DNA of 64,000 nucleotides from an uncultured Granulosicoccus sp. (GTDB lineage Bacteria > Pseudomonadota > Gammaproteobacteria > Granulosicoccales > Granulosicoccaceae): the NCBI GenBank assembly GCA_947495035.1, contig CANLXI010000011.1, positions 62,001 through 126,000 of the forward strand, in the 5' to 3' direction. Under the pieces are notes generated by a model that did not search any database, had not been told where the DNA came from, and worked only from the letters and a program-made list of their open reading frames with translations. The number at the start of each line of letters is the position of its first letter. Position 1 is the stretch's first letter. The position numbers and the translations under genes were made by a program. Shown here in pieces: positions 35,254 through 43,271 of this stretch.

Positions 35254-35700
35254 ATGTGTTCATCAAGAAGAAGTACAGTCGAATCGCGCAGTCATCGTTC
35301 ATGGTCACGCAGCGCGGACGAGGCAGGCCGCAGTGGTCGCTGGACGGGCGTCAATATCGTCGCCATGGTCGCCGGATTCGTGCTGTTCTGGCCCGTGGGC
35401 CTGGTCATCCTGTTCTGGATCTATTCGGGTCGAGATGTGCAGGATCTGCCGGGAGCCGTGCGGGAACAGTGGGGCCGGCTGTTCAATGGCAGTAAATCGG
35501 TGCAGGGCGAGTCTGACAACGTCGTGTTCAATGACTACCAGCAGACGCAGTACGATCGCATCCGTGAAATCAAGGAAGAAATCAAATCACGTGCGCAGCG
35601 TTTCAGCGACTTTCGAATGGATGCCAGGCGTCGTGCCGATCAGGAAGAATTCGATCGTTTCATGGCCAGTGGCAGCAAGGCCGGTGCTTCCGAACAATAG
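35254..35700 (+). CDS. DUF2852-like small membrane protein
   Basis: 148 residues. A Ser/Arg-rich N terminus, one or two hydrophobic segments (VNIVAMVAGFVLFWPVGLVILFWIYSG, about 33-59) with the FWPVGL pattern of DUF2852, then a charged helical C terminus rich in Asp/Arg/Glu (about 90-140). ATG 35254 follows AGAGG at 7 bases. It is divergent from tetR and carries its predicted operator at +1, so it is probably the repressor's main target. Function unknown. Confidence 0.72.
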   Translation: MCSSRRSTVESRSHRSWSRSADEAGRSGRWTGVNIVAMVAGFVLFWPVGLVILFWIYSGRDVQDLPGAVREQWGRLFNGSKSVQGESDNVVFNDYQQTQYDRIREIKEEIKSRAQRFSDFRMDARRRADQEEFDRFMASGSKAGASEQ

Positions 35701-35731
35701 TTCGGGGCAGTGCATCATGAGTGTTGAAGGG

Positions 35732-35757
35732 GCGTCTGTGCCGGCTGGCACAGACGC
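35732..35757. terminator. Perfect 11-bp stem-loop after the DUF2852 gene
   Basis: GCGTCTGTGCC-GGCT-GGCACAGACGC. Strong stem, no T-run; a few bases before a second, longer hairpin. Together they probably end transcription of the DUF2852 gene. Confidence 0.55.
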
Positions 35758-35767
35758 AATCACGAAC

Positions 35768-35826
35768 AAGGCCCGGTCGACCCGGGGCAGTCGATACACT
35801 GCCGCAGGTCGCCGGGCCTTTTCTCT
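35768..35826 (+). terminator. Long branched hairpin with T-rich tail
   Basis: Outer arms AAGGCCCGG and CCGGGCCTT (9 bp), middle arms CGACC/GGTCG and inner arms GCAGT/ACTGC around CGATAC form a 53-base nested stem, followed by TTCTCT. A good intrinsic terminator for the DUF2852 gene; it lies downstream of proS on the other strand and may serve both. Confidence 0.65.
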
Positions 35827-35877
35827 GCCAGAGCCTGTTACAGGGTCCTGGCAACCAGCATCGATCGGTAATCCGTG

Positions 35878-37569
35878 TCAGACGATGCGTGCCAGCACAT
35901 CGGTGCGAGCAATGACCTCGGATTCCGGCTGGCGTCGATCACGATACTCGATTTCGTCGTTCGCCAGCAGCTTGTCGCTGACCACAAAGCGATGCGGGAT
36001 GCCGATCAGCTCCATATCGGTGAACATGGCGCCGGGACGCAAGGGGCGATCATCGAACAGCACATCGACGCCTGCAGCCTGCAGCTCGGCATAGAGGGCT
36101 TCGGCAGCTGCCTTGACGGCCTCTGACTTGACCATGTTGATCGGGCAGATCACGGCCTCGAAAGGGGCAATGGCCATGGGCCAGATGATGCCCCGCTCAT
36201 CATGGTTCTGTTCGATGGCAGCGGCGGCGATGCGGGTGATGCCCACGCCGTAACATCCCATCATCATGGTCTGTGGTTTGCCGTTTTCATCCAGGACAGT
36301 GGCACCCATGGATTGACTGTAGGTATCGCCGAGCTGGAAGATGTGTCCGACTTCGATGCCGCGTACGATCTTCAGTGTTCCACCACCGACCGGGTTCGGG
36401 TCACCTTCGACCACATTGCGCAGATCGCGTACTTCGGGCTCCGGCAGGTCACGTCCCCAATTGACTCCGGTCAGATGCTTGCCGTTTTCATTGGCACCAC
36501 AGACGAAATCACTGAGACTCGCCGCGTCGGCATCGGCGATGATCGGCAGATTCAGGCCAACCGGACCAATGGAGCCTGCATCGCAGTTGGCCGCTGCCTT
36601 GATGGCCTCGGCATCGGCCATGACCAGCGGTGTGGCCACTTCGGGCAGATGTTCTGCCTTGATCTCGTTGAGCTGATGATCGCCACGCAGAACCAGCGCC
36701 ACCACCGGGTCTTCGGTGCCCTGAACCAGCAAGGTCTTGAGACACCGCGATTCCTCCACCTGCAGCTGCGCTGCGAGCTCGGCAATGGTATGCACACCGG
36801 GGGTGTCGATGCTGGCCATGCTCTCGCTGGGCGCGGCTCGCGTCCCCTGGCTGACCACGGCTGCCTTTTCCATGTTGGCGGCGTAGTCACCTTCGGTGGA
36901 GTAGACCACGGCATCTTCGCCGCTGTCTGCCAGCACATGGAATTCACGCGACATGGCACCACCGATGCTGCCGCTGTCGGCCTCGACTGCCCGATATTCC
37001 AGACCCATTCGATCGAACATGTTGCAATACGCCACATGCATCTGGTCGAAACTCTGTTGCAGGGAGGCCTCGCCCAGATTGAATGAATAACCATCCTTCA
37101 TGATGAACTCGCGCGCCCGCATCACACCGAAACGAGGCCGGACCTCGTCGCGGAACTTGGTCTGTATCTGGTAGAAGTTGACCGGCAGCTGGCGATAGCT
37201 CTTGATCTCGCGGCGTGCGATGTCGGTGATCACTTCCTCGTGGGTGGGGCCGACACAGTATTCGCGGTCGTGACGATCATGCAGTCGCAGCAGCTCGGGA
37301 CCGAATTTTTCCCAACGGCCAGACTCCTGCCACAGCTCGGCGGGCTGCACGGACGGCATCAGCACTTCCAGTGCGCCGGCCCGGTTCATTTCCTCGCGTA
37401 CGATGGCTTCGATCTTTCGCACCACACGCAGCCCCATCGGCATCCAGGAATAGAGTCCTGAGCCCAGTCGACGTATGAAGCCGGCGCGCAGCATCAGCTG
37501 GTGGCTGGCGATTTCCGCATCATTGGGGGTTTCCTTGGCGGTACTGATATGGAACTGACTGGCGCGCAT
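35878..37569 (-). CDS. proS: Prolyl-tRNA synthetase (bacterial type)
   Basis: 563 residues, class II synthetase charging tRNA-Pro. ATG 37569 gives the family's [19 protein letters not shown]; an upstream ATG at 37611 would add 14 residues. Motif 1 region [22 protein letters not shown], motif 2 [25 protein letters not shown], and motif 3 [18 protein letters not shown] are clear. An insertion domain for Ala editing lies between about 225 and 385 ([22 protein letters not shown]). It is divergent from a LysR regulator and about the size of E. coli ProS. Confidence 0.96.
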   Translation of the reverse strand: MRASQFHISTAKETPNDAEIASHQLMLRAGFIRRLGSGLYSWMPMGLRVVRKIEAIVREEMNRAGALEVLMPSVQPAELWQESGRWEKFGPELLRLHDRHDREYCVGPTHEEVITDIARREIKSYRQLPVNFYQIQTKFRDEVRPRFGVMRAREFIMKDGYSFNLGEASLQQSFDQMHVAYCNMFDRMGLEYRAVEADSGSIGGAMSREFHVLADSGEDAVVYSTEGDYAANMEKAAVVSQGTRAAPSESMASIDTPGVHTIAELAAQLQVEESRCLKTLLVQGTEDPVVALVLRGDHQLNEIKAEHLPEVATPLVMADAEAIKAAANCDAGSIGPVGLNLPIIADADAASLSDFVCGANENGKHLTGVNWGRDLPEPEVRDLRNVVEGDPNPVGGGTLKIVRGIEVGHIFQLGDTYSQSMGATVLDENGKPQTMMMGCYGVGITRIAAAAIEQNHDERGIIWPMAIAPFEAVICPINMVKSEAVKAAAEALYAELQAAGVDVLFDDRPLRPGAMFTDMELIGIPHRFVVSDKLLANDEIEYRDRRQPESEVIARTDVLARIV

Positions 37570-37694
37570 ACCCTTGATCTCGTTGGTTAGAGGGGGAGTA
37601 TAACGAGCCATGGGCACTGCATGTCGTCCTCTGGAGACGACAGACAAGTATCATGTCAGGATGGACGAATCCTGTTACCACTCAATGCTGCCCC

Positions 37695-38624
37695 ATGTCT
37701 GATCGTCGACTGCAGGTGTTTCACACGGTTGCCGGCGTGCTCAATTTCACGCGCGCTGCCGAATTGCTGCACATGACACAGCCAGCCGTGACACACCAGA
37801 TCCGGCAGCTGGAGGAGGAGTTCAACGCGCGTCTGTTCGATCGCAGCAACAATCGGATAAGTCTCACCGCCGCCGGCGAGCAGGTCATGGAATATGCCGA
37901 CCGGATTCTGGGGCTGTACGACGAGATGCAGGAATCGGTCAAGACGCTCACCGGAGATCGTACGGGGCTGGTGACTCTCGGCGCCAGCACCACCATTGCC
38001 GAGTACATGCTGCCGGGCCTGCTGGGCGGGTTTCGACAAGGCTTTCCCGAAGTCCAGATTCGCTTGCGGGTGGCCAATACCGACACGATTGTCGGCATGG
38101 TGGCCGACAATTCCATCGAACTGGGCGTGGTGGAAAGCGAGGTCGACAATCAGTTGCTGCGTGTCGAACAGTGTCAGCAGGATGAGCTGTTCGTGATCGT
38201 GCCGCCGGGACATGCATTGAGTGGCTCATCGGTGCTGGCAGCACGCGACCTGCTGGGCAATCCTTTCATCCACCGCGAAGATGGTTCGGGGACCCGCAGC
38301 GTGATAGAACGATATTTCATTGCGCAGGGTATCACCGAGGGCGATCTGAACTGCCCCTTCGAGCTGGGTAGCACCGAAGCCATCAAGGGCGCCGTGCAGG
38401 CAGGTGTCGGAATCTCCATCGTGTCCGGCTCGACGCTGAAAAAGGAGCTGGATCTGGGAAAACTGGTGGCACTGCCGTTGAATCCGCCACTGTTGCGCTC
38501 ATTCTATCTGGTGAGACAGAAGCAGAAGTTCAGAACACAGCTGATGTACGAGCTGTTCCAGTTTGCGCGTCGGTATTTCGAGGAAACCTTGCCATCAGAC
38601 AGGGACGCACTGAAAAAGAGCTGA
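37695..38624 (+). CDS. LysR-family transcriptional regulator
   Basis: 309 residues. The N-terminal winged helix is LQVFHTVAGVLNFTRAAELLHMTQPAVTHQIRQLEEEF with ARLFDRSNNRISLTAAGEQ. The effector domain (GLVTLGASTTIAEYMLPGLLGGFRQGFPEVQIRLRVANT...) resembles CysL/CbbR-like LysR proteins that sense small anions or metabolites. ATG 37695 lies 125 bases from the proS start (divergent). perM is 188 bases downstream. Target not inferable; perM is one candidate. Confidence 0.9.
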   Translation: MSDRRLQVFHTVAGVLNFTRAAELLHMTQPAVTHQIRQLEEEFNARLFDRSNNRISLTAAGEQVMEYADRILGLYDEMQESVKTLTGDRTGLVTLGASTTIAEYMLPGLLGGFRQGFPEVQIRLRVANTDTIVGMVADNSIELGVVESEVDNQLLRVEQCQQDELFVIVPPGHALSGSSVLAARDLLGNPFIHREDGSGTRSVIERYFIAQGITEGDLNCPFELGSTEAIKGAVQAGVGISIVSGSTLKKELDLGKLVALPLNPPLLRSFYLVRQKQKFRTQLMYELFQFARRYFEETLPSDRDALKKS

Positions 38625-38812
38625 TTCAGGGCGAATTCGCCGTGCCCGGATGCGTCAGAAATACGGCTTGACGATCCAGCATCGAACTTGCAATCTGGCT
38701 CGCTGTCCATCCGATGCGCCATGCGGTCTTGTCGGGTGTCATACTGTTGTGGTATCCGGAGCCTTAGGCTTCGACCTTTGCTCAACTTGTCATTCAAGGA
38801 GTCGTCCAGACG

Positions 38813-39901
38813 ATGTACGACATTTTCCGAGACTGGTACGCCCGGAACTTTTCGGATCCGCAGGCGGTCATTCTCGCATTCCTGCTGCTGATGCTGTTCG
38901 GCCTGCTGTGGTTGGTGGGCGATATCATGGCGCCGGTCCTGGTGGCGCTGGTACTGGCCTATCTGCTGGAGAGCGTGGTGGTCACCATGCAGCGCTGGCA
39001 TGTACCGCGCACCCTGGCCTCGGTGTTCATCCTGCTGATCATTCTGGCCCTGTCGCTGATCGTCATCTTCGGTCTGGTACCGGTACTGTCGCAGCAGCTC
39101 ACCGGCATCGTCAGGGAATTGCCGGGCATGGTGGGCAATATCCAGGAGCAGATGCTGCGGCTACCGGAAAAATACCCCGATATCTTTACCGTGGATCAGG
39201 TGAACGATCTGATCGACAATCTGCGACGTGAACTGACGTCATTCACGCAGAGCGTGCTGTCATTTTCCCTGGCGCAACTGGGGAGCCTGGTGATGATCGC
39301 GGTGTACGTCGTACTGGTGCCGATCATGGTGTTCTTCGCACTCAAGGACAAGGACAAGCTGCTGACCTTTGCCGCCAAGTTCGTCCCTCATCGCAGCGAG
39401 TTGAGCTTTCAGGTATGGCGCGAGGTGGACGAGAAGATCGCCAACTACATCCGTGGCAAGTTCGTCGAAGTCATCATCATCTGGGTGGTGACCTATATCC
39501 TGTTCGCCGTGATGGGCCTGAACTATTCCCTGCTGCTCAGCTTCCTGGTGGGACTATCGGTCATCATCCCCTATGTCGGGGCCATTGCGGTAACCGTGCC
39601 GATCGCGCTTATCGGATTTTTCCAGTGGGGGCTGACTGCCAAGCTGGGTTATCTGCTGATTGCCTATCAGATCATCCAGATTCTGGATGGCAATGTGCTG
39701 GTGCCCTTGCTGTTCTCGGAGGTTGTCAATCTGCACCCTCTGGCCATCATCGCGGCGGTATTGTTCTTCGGTGGCCTGTTCGGTCTGTGGGGCGTGTTCT
39801 TCGCCATTCCGCTGGCAACGCTGGTTCAGGCGGTCATGAACGCCTGGCCCAAGGCGCGAGACCATCAGAGCATGCTGATTGACGGTCCCCGACAAGGCTG
39901 A
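38813..39901 (+). CDS. PerM/AI-2E-family membrane transporter
   Basis: A 362-residue inner-membrane protein of the PerM/YhhT/TqsA family with seven to eight hydrophobic segments. Seen: VGDIMAPVLVALVLAYLLESVV, the amphipathic LVPVLSQQLTGIVRELPGMVGNI, VYVVLVPIMVFFALKDKDKL, GKFVEVIIIWVVTYILFAVMGLNYSLLLSFLVGLSVIIPYVGA, and DGNVLVPLLFSEVVNLHPLAIIAAVLFFGGLFGLWGVFFAIPLATL. Some relatives export autoinducer-2, others act as Na+/H+ antiporters; the substrate here is open. AAGGAG 38796-38801 precedes ATG 38813. Confidence 0.9.
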   Translation: MYDIFRDWYARNFSDPQAVILAFLLLMLFGLLWLVGDIMAPVLVALVLAYLLESVVVTMQRWHVPRTLASVFILLIILALSLIVIFGLVPVLSQQLTGIVRELPGMVGNIQEQMLRLPEKYPDIFTVDQVNDLIDNLRRELTSFTQSVLSFSLAQLGSLVMIAVYVVLVPIMVFFALKDKDKLLTFAAKFVPHRSELSFQVWREVDEKIANYIRGKFVEVIIIWVVTYILFAVMGLNYSLLLSFLVGLSVIIPYVGAIAVTVPIALIGFFQWGLTAKLGYLLIAYQIIQILDGNVLVPLLFSEVVNLHPLAIIAAVLFFGGLFGLWGVFFAIPLATLVQAVMNAWPKARDHQSMLIDGPRQG

Positions 39902-39936
39902 TTCCGGGGGTGTCGTCGCAGAGCCTGTCTCGGCAG

Positions 39937-39963
39937 GGCTGCGCGGTCGTCCGCCGCGCAGCC
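39937..39963. terminator. Hairpin between converging perM-like gene and bcp
   Basis: GGCTGCGCGG and CCGCGCAGCC form a perfect 10-bp stem around TCGTCCG. No T-run. Probably a shared terminator structure. Confidence 0.5.
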
Positions 39964-39995
39964 GGTCTGTTCGGGCCGAGGGTACCGGCGTTGGC

Positions 39996-40466
39996 TCAGT
40001 CGAGTGCCTGCACGGCTGCCAGAACCTCGTCCACATGCCCGGGAACCTTGACCTTGCGCCATTCCTGGCGCAGCACACCCTTTTCATCGATCAAAAAGGT
40101 GCTGCGTTCGATGCCCTCGAACTCCTTGCCGTACATCTTCTTCAGCTTGATGACAGCATAGTCACGACACATTCTGTCCTCCGAGTCGGATAGCAGGTCG
40201 AACGGCATCTCGTGCTTGGCCTTGAACTTTTCATGGCTCTTGATGTTGTCCTGAGACACACCCAGGATCACGGCCCCGGCTGCCGTGAAGGCGTCGATGG
40301 CGTCGCGGAAGTTCTGGCTTTCGGTAGTACACCCCGGCGTAGCATCACGGGGGTAGAAATACAGCACCACCTTGCTACCTTTGAGGCTGGACAGGGAAAT
40401 GTTTCGCTCGCCAGTGGCGGGCAGATCGAAGGCCGGGGCGGGTTTGTTCAGTTCTGGAGTGCTCAT
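39996..40466 (-). CDS. bcp: Thioredoxin-dependent peroxiredoxin, Bcp/PrxQ type
   Basis: 156 residues. The peroxidatic Cys46 sits in YPRDATPGCTTESQNFRD. The usual resolving Cys five residues later (E. coli CTVQAC) is Gln51; the only other Cys is 100 (DRMCRDYAV), so the mechanism is either one-Cys or uses Cys100. Other landmarks: VVLYFYPRD, ILGVSQDNIKSHEKF, RSTFLIDEKG. It reduces H2O2 and organic hydroperoxides in the cytoplasm and is divergent from dapA. Confidence 0.93.
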   Translation of the reverse strand: MSTPELNKPAPAFDLPATGERNISLSSLKGSKVVLYFYPRDATPGCTTESQNFRDAIDAFTAAGAVILGVSQDNIKSHEKFKAKHEMPFDLLSDSEDRMCRDYAVIKLKKMYGKEFEGIERSTFLIDEKGVLRQEWRKVKVPGHVDEVLAAVQALD

Positions 40467-40502
40467 GGGATTTCAGGGCCGGTGTAAACGTTCGGATAGC
40501 GG

Positions 40503-40531
40503 TTGAGAAAGCGGCTGGTCAACAGTACCAT
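40503..40531 (+). promoter_or_regulatory. Sigma-70-like promoter of dapA
   Basis: TTGAGA (40503-40508) and TACCAT (40526-40531) with 17-base spacing; start near 40538. The ribosome binding site AGGAG follows at 40545-40549, 6 bases before ATG 40556. Confidence 0.45.
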
Positions 40532-40555
40532 TGCGGGATAACTCAGGAGTGAAGC

Positions 40556-41434
40556 ATGTTTCAGGGCAGTATGGTGGCGTTGGTCACCCCGATGCTTGAC
40601 GATGGTACGGTCGATGATGCGGCGCTGGCCGAACTGATCGAATTCCATGTCGAGGCTGGTACCGATGCTATCGTGGCGGTAGGCACCACGGGAGAGTCCG
40701 CTACCTTGACGGTACCGGAGCATGCCCGGGTGATCAAGCAGACCATCGAACTGGTCAACAAGCGCATTCCGGTGATTGCCGGTACCGGCGCAAACTCGAC
40801 CTTCGAGGCCATCGAACTGACCAGCCGCGCGCGTGAAGCCGGTGCCGATGCCTGCCTGCTGGTAACCCCGTATTACAACAAGCCGACGCAGGAAGGTCTG
40901 TTCCAGCATTTCAAGGCGATTGCCGAGGCCGTGGACATTCCGCAGATTCTGTACAACGTACCCGGCCGCACGGCGGTGGACATGCAGCCGGCCACTACCG
41001 CACGCCTGTCAGCGCTGAGCAACATCATCGGTATCAAGGAAGCGCACGGTACGGTCGAGCGAATCCGACAGCTGATCGATGCCTGTGTCGACGATTTCAT
41101 GGTGGTCACCGGTGATGATGCAACGGCCATGGAAAGCATGCTGGCCGGTGCCCATGGCGATATTTCCGTAACGGCCAATGTCGTGCCTCGGGAGATGCAT
41201 CTGATGTGCAAGGCGGCCATTGCAGGCGATCGCGCGACGGCCGAATCCATCGAAGCTCGCATCGGCGATCTGCACCGCGATCTGTTTCACGAATCCAACC
41301 CCATCCCGGTCAAGTGGGCTCTGCACGCCATGGGTCGCATTGGCAGTGGTATTCGCTTGCCGCTGACACCGTTGGCCAGTGAGTATCATGAAGTGCTTAC
41401 CCTTGCGCTGAAGAAGGCTGGAGCCCTGTCATGA
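40556..41434 (+). CDS. dapA: 4-hydroxy-tetrahydrodipicolinate synthase
   Basis: 292 residues, a TIM-barrel lyase condensing pyruvate with aspartate semialdehyde in lysine and diaminopimelate synthesis. Seen: MFQGSMVALVTPM, VGTTGESATLT, the Tyr-bearing LLVTPYYNKPTQEGLFQHF, ILYNVPGRTAVDM and the Schiff-base Lys in NIIGIKEAHGTV. The stop overlaps the bamC ATG by 4 bases, the usual dapA-bamC pairing. Confidence 0.96.
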   Translation: MFQGSMVALVTPMLDDGTVDDAALAELIEFHVEAGTDAIVAVGTTGESATLTVPEHARVIKQTIELVNKRIPVIAGTGANSTFEAIELTSRAREAGADACLLVTPYYNKPTQEGLFQHFKAIAEAVDIPQILYNVPGRTAVDMQPATTARLSALSNIIGIKEAHGTVERIRQLIDACVDDFMVVTGDDATAMESMLAGAHGDISVTANVVPREMHLMCKAAIAGDRATAESIEARIGDLHRDLFHESNPIPVKWALHAMGRIGSGIRLPLTPLASEYHEVLTLALKKAGALS

Positions 41435-42417
41435 GAACGCCTGGTTCATTGCTTGCGGCCTCCGTTGTCGCCTTCGTGCTGGCCGGCTGCAGCAGTCTGC
41501 AGTCTGCCAACAGTCCGGATGTGCTGTATGACAAGGATGCCGAGGCGGCGCGTACCCTGCAGGTTCCGCCGGATCTGACGGACGTCAGCAATACGGAGCA
41601 ATTCGTGTTGCCCGGCACCAGTGGAGGGCCGGTCACTCGCAATACCCTGCTACCGCAGTTTTCCTCGGCACGCTTCGAGCGGGCAGGGCAGCAGAGCTGG
41701 CTGGCCTTCGATGCTTCCGCCGAGGAAATCTGGCCACAGTTGCTGGCCTTTGCAAAGAAGGAAAAGTATCTGATCGCGAAGACAGAACCTGCCGCCGGGC
41801 TGATCTTCTCGCAGTGGCGTCCGGCCAGTGCCGTTACCAGGGGTAGTCTGCTGCAGAGCCTGATCGGCGGCGATGAGGAATTCTCGCGGGTAGCGTTTCG
41901 ACTGGAACGCAATGGTACTGGCAGTCGCCTGTTTGCACGTTCTCAGGCGGCTTCCGAGGCCGTGGCCACGGCTGCCGACAGCGATGCACTGGCCTGGCCG
42001 GCAGAGTCGCATGATCCGGAAGCGACCAGCGCCACTCTCGGTCGACTGCTGGTCTTTCTGGGGGTCAACGAGCAGAAGGCACGTGGCATCATCGATGCCG
42101 AACAGGCACGACTGGTAACGGACGATGTGCTGATAGTGACCACGGGTTCCGGCCGTCAGCTGGTGATGCAGCGCGGTTTCAGGCCATCATTCAACGCGGT
42201 ACTGGGGGCGCTGGAAACGCTTGACTACGCGGTCACCAGCAGTGATGACGGCGTGGGACGTATCGAGTTTCTCAATGGCGAGACACCGCTGGTCATCGAG
42301 CTGGCCCCGCAGCATGTGAGTGAGGTACGGGTTGCGCTGACAGACACCGGTGGCCGACGTCTGCCGGATGCAGACGAGAAGGCGGTACTGGATGCCTTGC
42401 TGGCGCAGATAGCCTGA
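41431..42417 (+). CDS. bamC: Outer membrane assembly lipoprotein BamC
   Basis: A 328-residue lipoprotein, a subunit of the BAM complex that inserts outer-membrane beta-barrels. The signal is LLAASVVAFVLAGCSS with lipobox LAGC. The N-terminal part after it (DVLYDKDAEAARTLQVPPDLTDVSN) contains the conserved unstructured segment that binds BamD, followed by two helix-grip domains (about 85-200 and 225-320). ATG 41431 overlaps the dapA stop. Confidence 0.92.
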   Translation: MRTPGSLLAASVVAFVLAGCSSLQSANSPDVLYDKDAEAARTLQVPPDLTDVSNTEQFVLPGTSGGPVTRNTLLPQFSSARFERAGQQSWLAFDASAEEIWPQLLAFAKKEKYLIAKTEPAAGLIFSQWRPASAVTRGSLLQSLIGGDEEFSRVAFRLERNGTGSRLFARSQAASEAVATAADSDALAWPAESHDPEATSATLGRLLVFLGVNEQKARGIIDAEQARLVTDDVLIVTTGSGRQLVMQRGFRPSFNAVLGALETLDYAVTSSDDGVGRIEFLNGETPLVIELAPQHVSEVRVALTDTGGRRLPDADEKAVLDALLAQIA

Positions 42418-42419
42418 CA

Positions 42420-43232
42420 ATGATCCAGGTTGCGGCACTGGGCAGTGGCAGCTCCGGTAATTCGCTGCTGGTGAAGTCGGAACGTACTACCCTGCTCATC
42501 GATTGTGGTTTCACGATGAAGGAAACCATTGCTCGCCTGCATCACCTGGGACTGTCACCGTCCGAGCTGGACGCCATCCTCATTTCGCACGAGCACGGCG
42601 ATCACATGAAGGGGGTGGGGCCGCTGTCGCGCAAGTTCGGTCTGCCGGTCTGGTGCACTTATGGCACCTATCACCGGGCACGTGACAACCGGTTTTCCTC
42701 GGTACGCCTGTTTCACGCACATGAGCCCTTTGTCATCGGCGATATGGAAGTCGATCCATTTCCGACGCCGCACGACGCTGCAGAACCCTGTCAATTCGTC
42801 TTCTCCGCCGGTGACGTGCGATTTGCCAATGTCACGGATCTTGGCGCCTGCACACCGCATGTGCGCGAGAAACTCGAAGGGGTTCATGGGCTGGTGGTCG
42901 AGTGCAACTACGACAACGACATGTTGCGTAACGGCCCCTATCCACCGAGTCTGCAGGCTCGCATTCGCTCCGACTATGGTCATCTCGGCAACGAGCAGGC
43001 CGGCCTGTTGCTCAGGGAGCTGGATCACCCGGAGCTGCAATACATTCTGCTGGGCCATTTGTCCGAGCAGAACAATTCGGATGCACTGGCTCTGGCCACC
43101 ATGCAGCAACATGTCGAGGATCGACACCATCGCATTTCGGTGCTGGCGCAGCACTGTTGCAGTCAGTGGTTCCGCGTGGTGGCAGAGACCGTGGACGCGG
43201 CCCTGTCAGAGGACATGGCCAGCGCGGTCTGA
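42420..43232 (+). CDS. MBL-fold metallo-hydrolase (YycJ/WalJ-like)
   Basis: 270 residues. The N-terminal LGSGSSGNSLLVKSERTTLLIDCGF and ISHEHGDHMKGVG carry the HxHxDH dinuclear metal site, with PTPHDAAEPC and VTDLGACT as further metal-binding regions, and ILLGHLSEQNNSDALA typical of the YycJ-like subgroup. Probably a single-strand nuclease or phosphodiesterase. It begins 2 bases after the bamC stop, so it belongs to the dapA-bamC operon, as in many gammaproteobacteria. Confidence 0.9.
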   Translation: MIQVAALGSGSSGNSLLVKSERTTLLIDCGFTMKETIARLHHLGLSPSELDAILISHEHGDHMKGVGPLSRKFGLPVWCTYGTYHRARDNRFSSVRLFHAHEPFVIGDMEVDPFPTPHDAAEPCQFVFSAGDVRFANVTDLGACTPHVREKLEGVHGLVVECNYDNDMLRNGPYPPSLQARIRSDYGHLGNEQAGLLLRELDHPELQYILLGHLSEQNNSDALALATMQQHVEDRHHRISVLAQHCCSQWFRVVAETVDAALSEDMASAV

Positions 43233-43271
43233 TACCGTGGTCGCCGTGTCCATGCTGGCGGTGGCTGGCTT

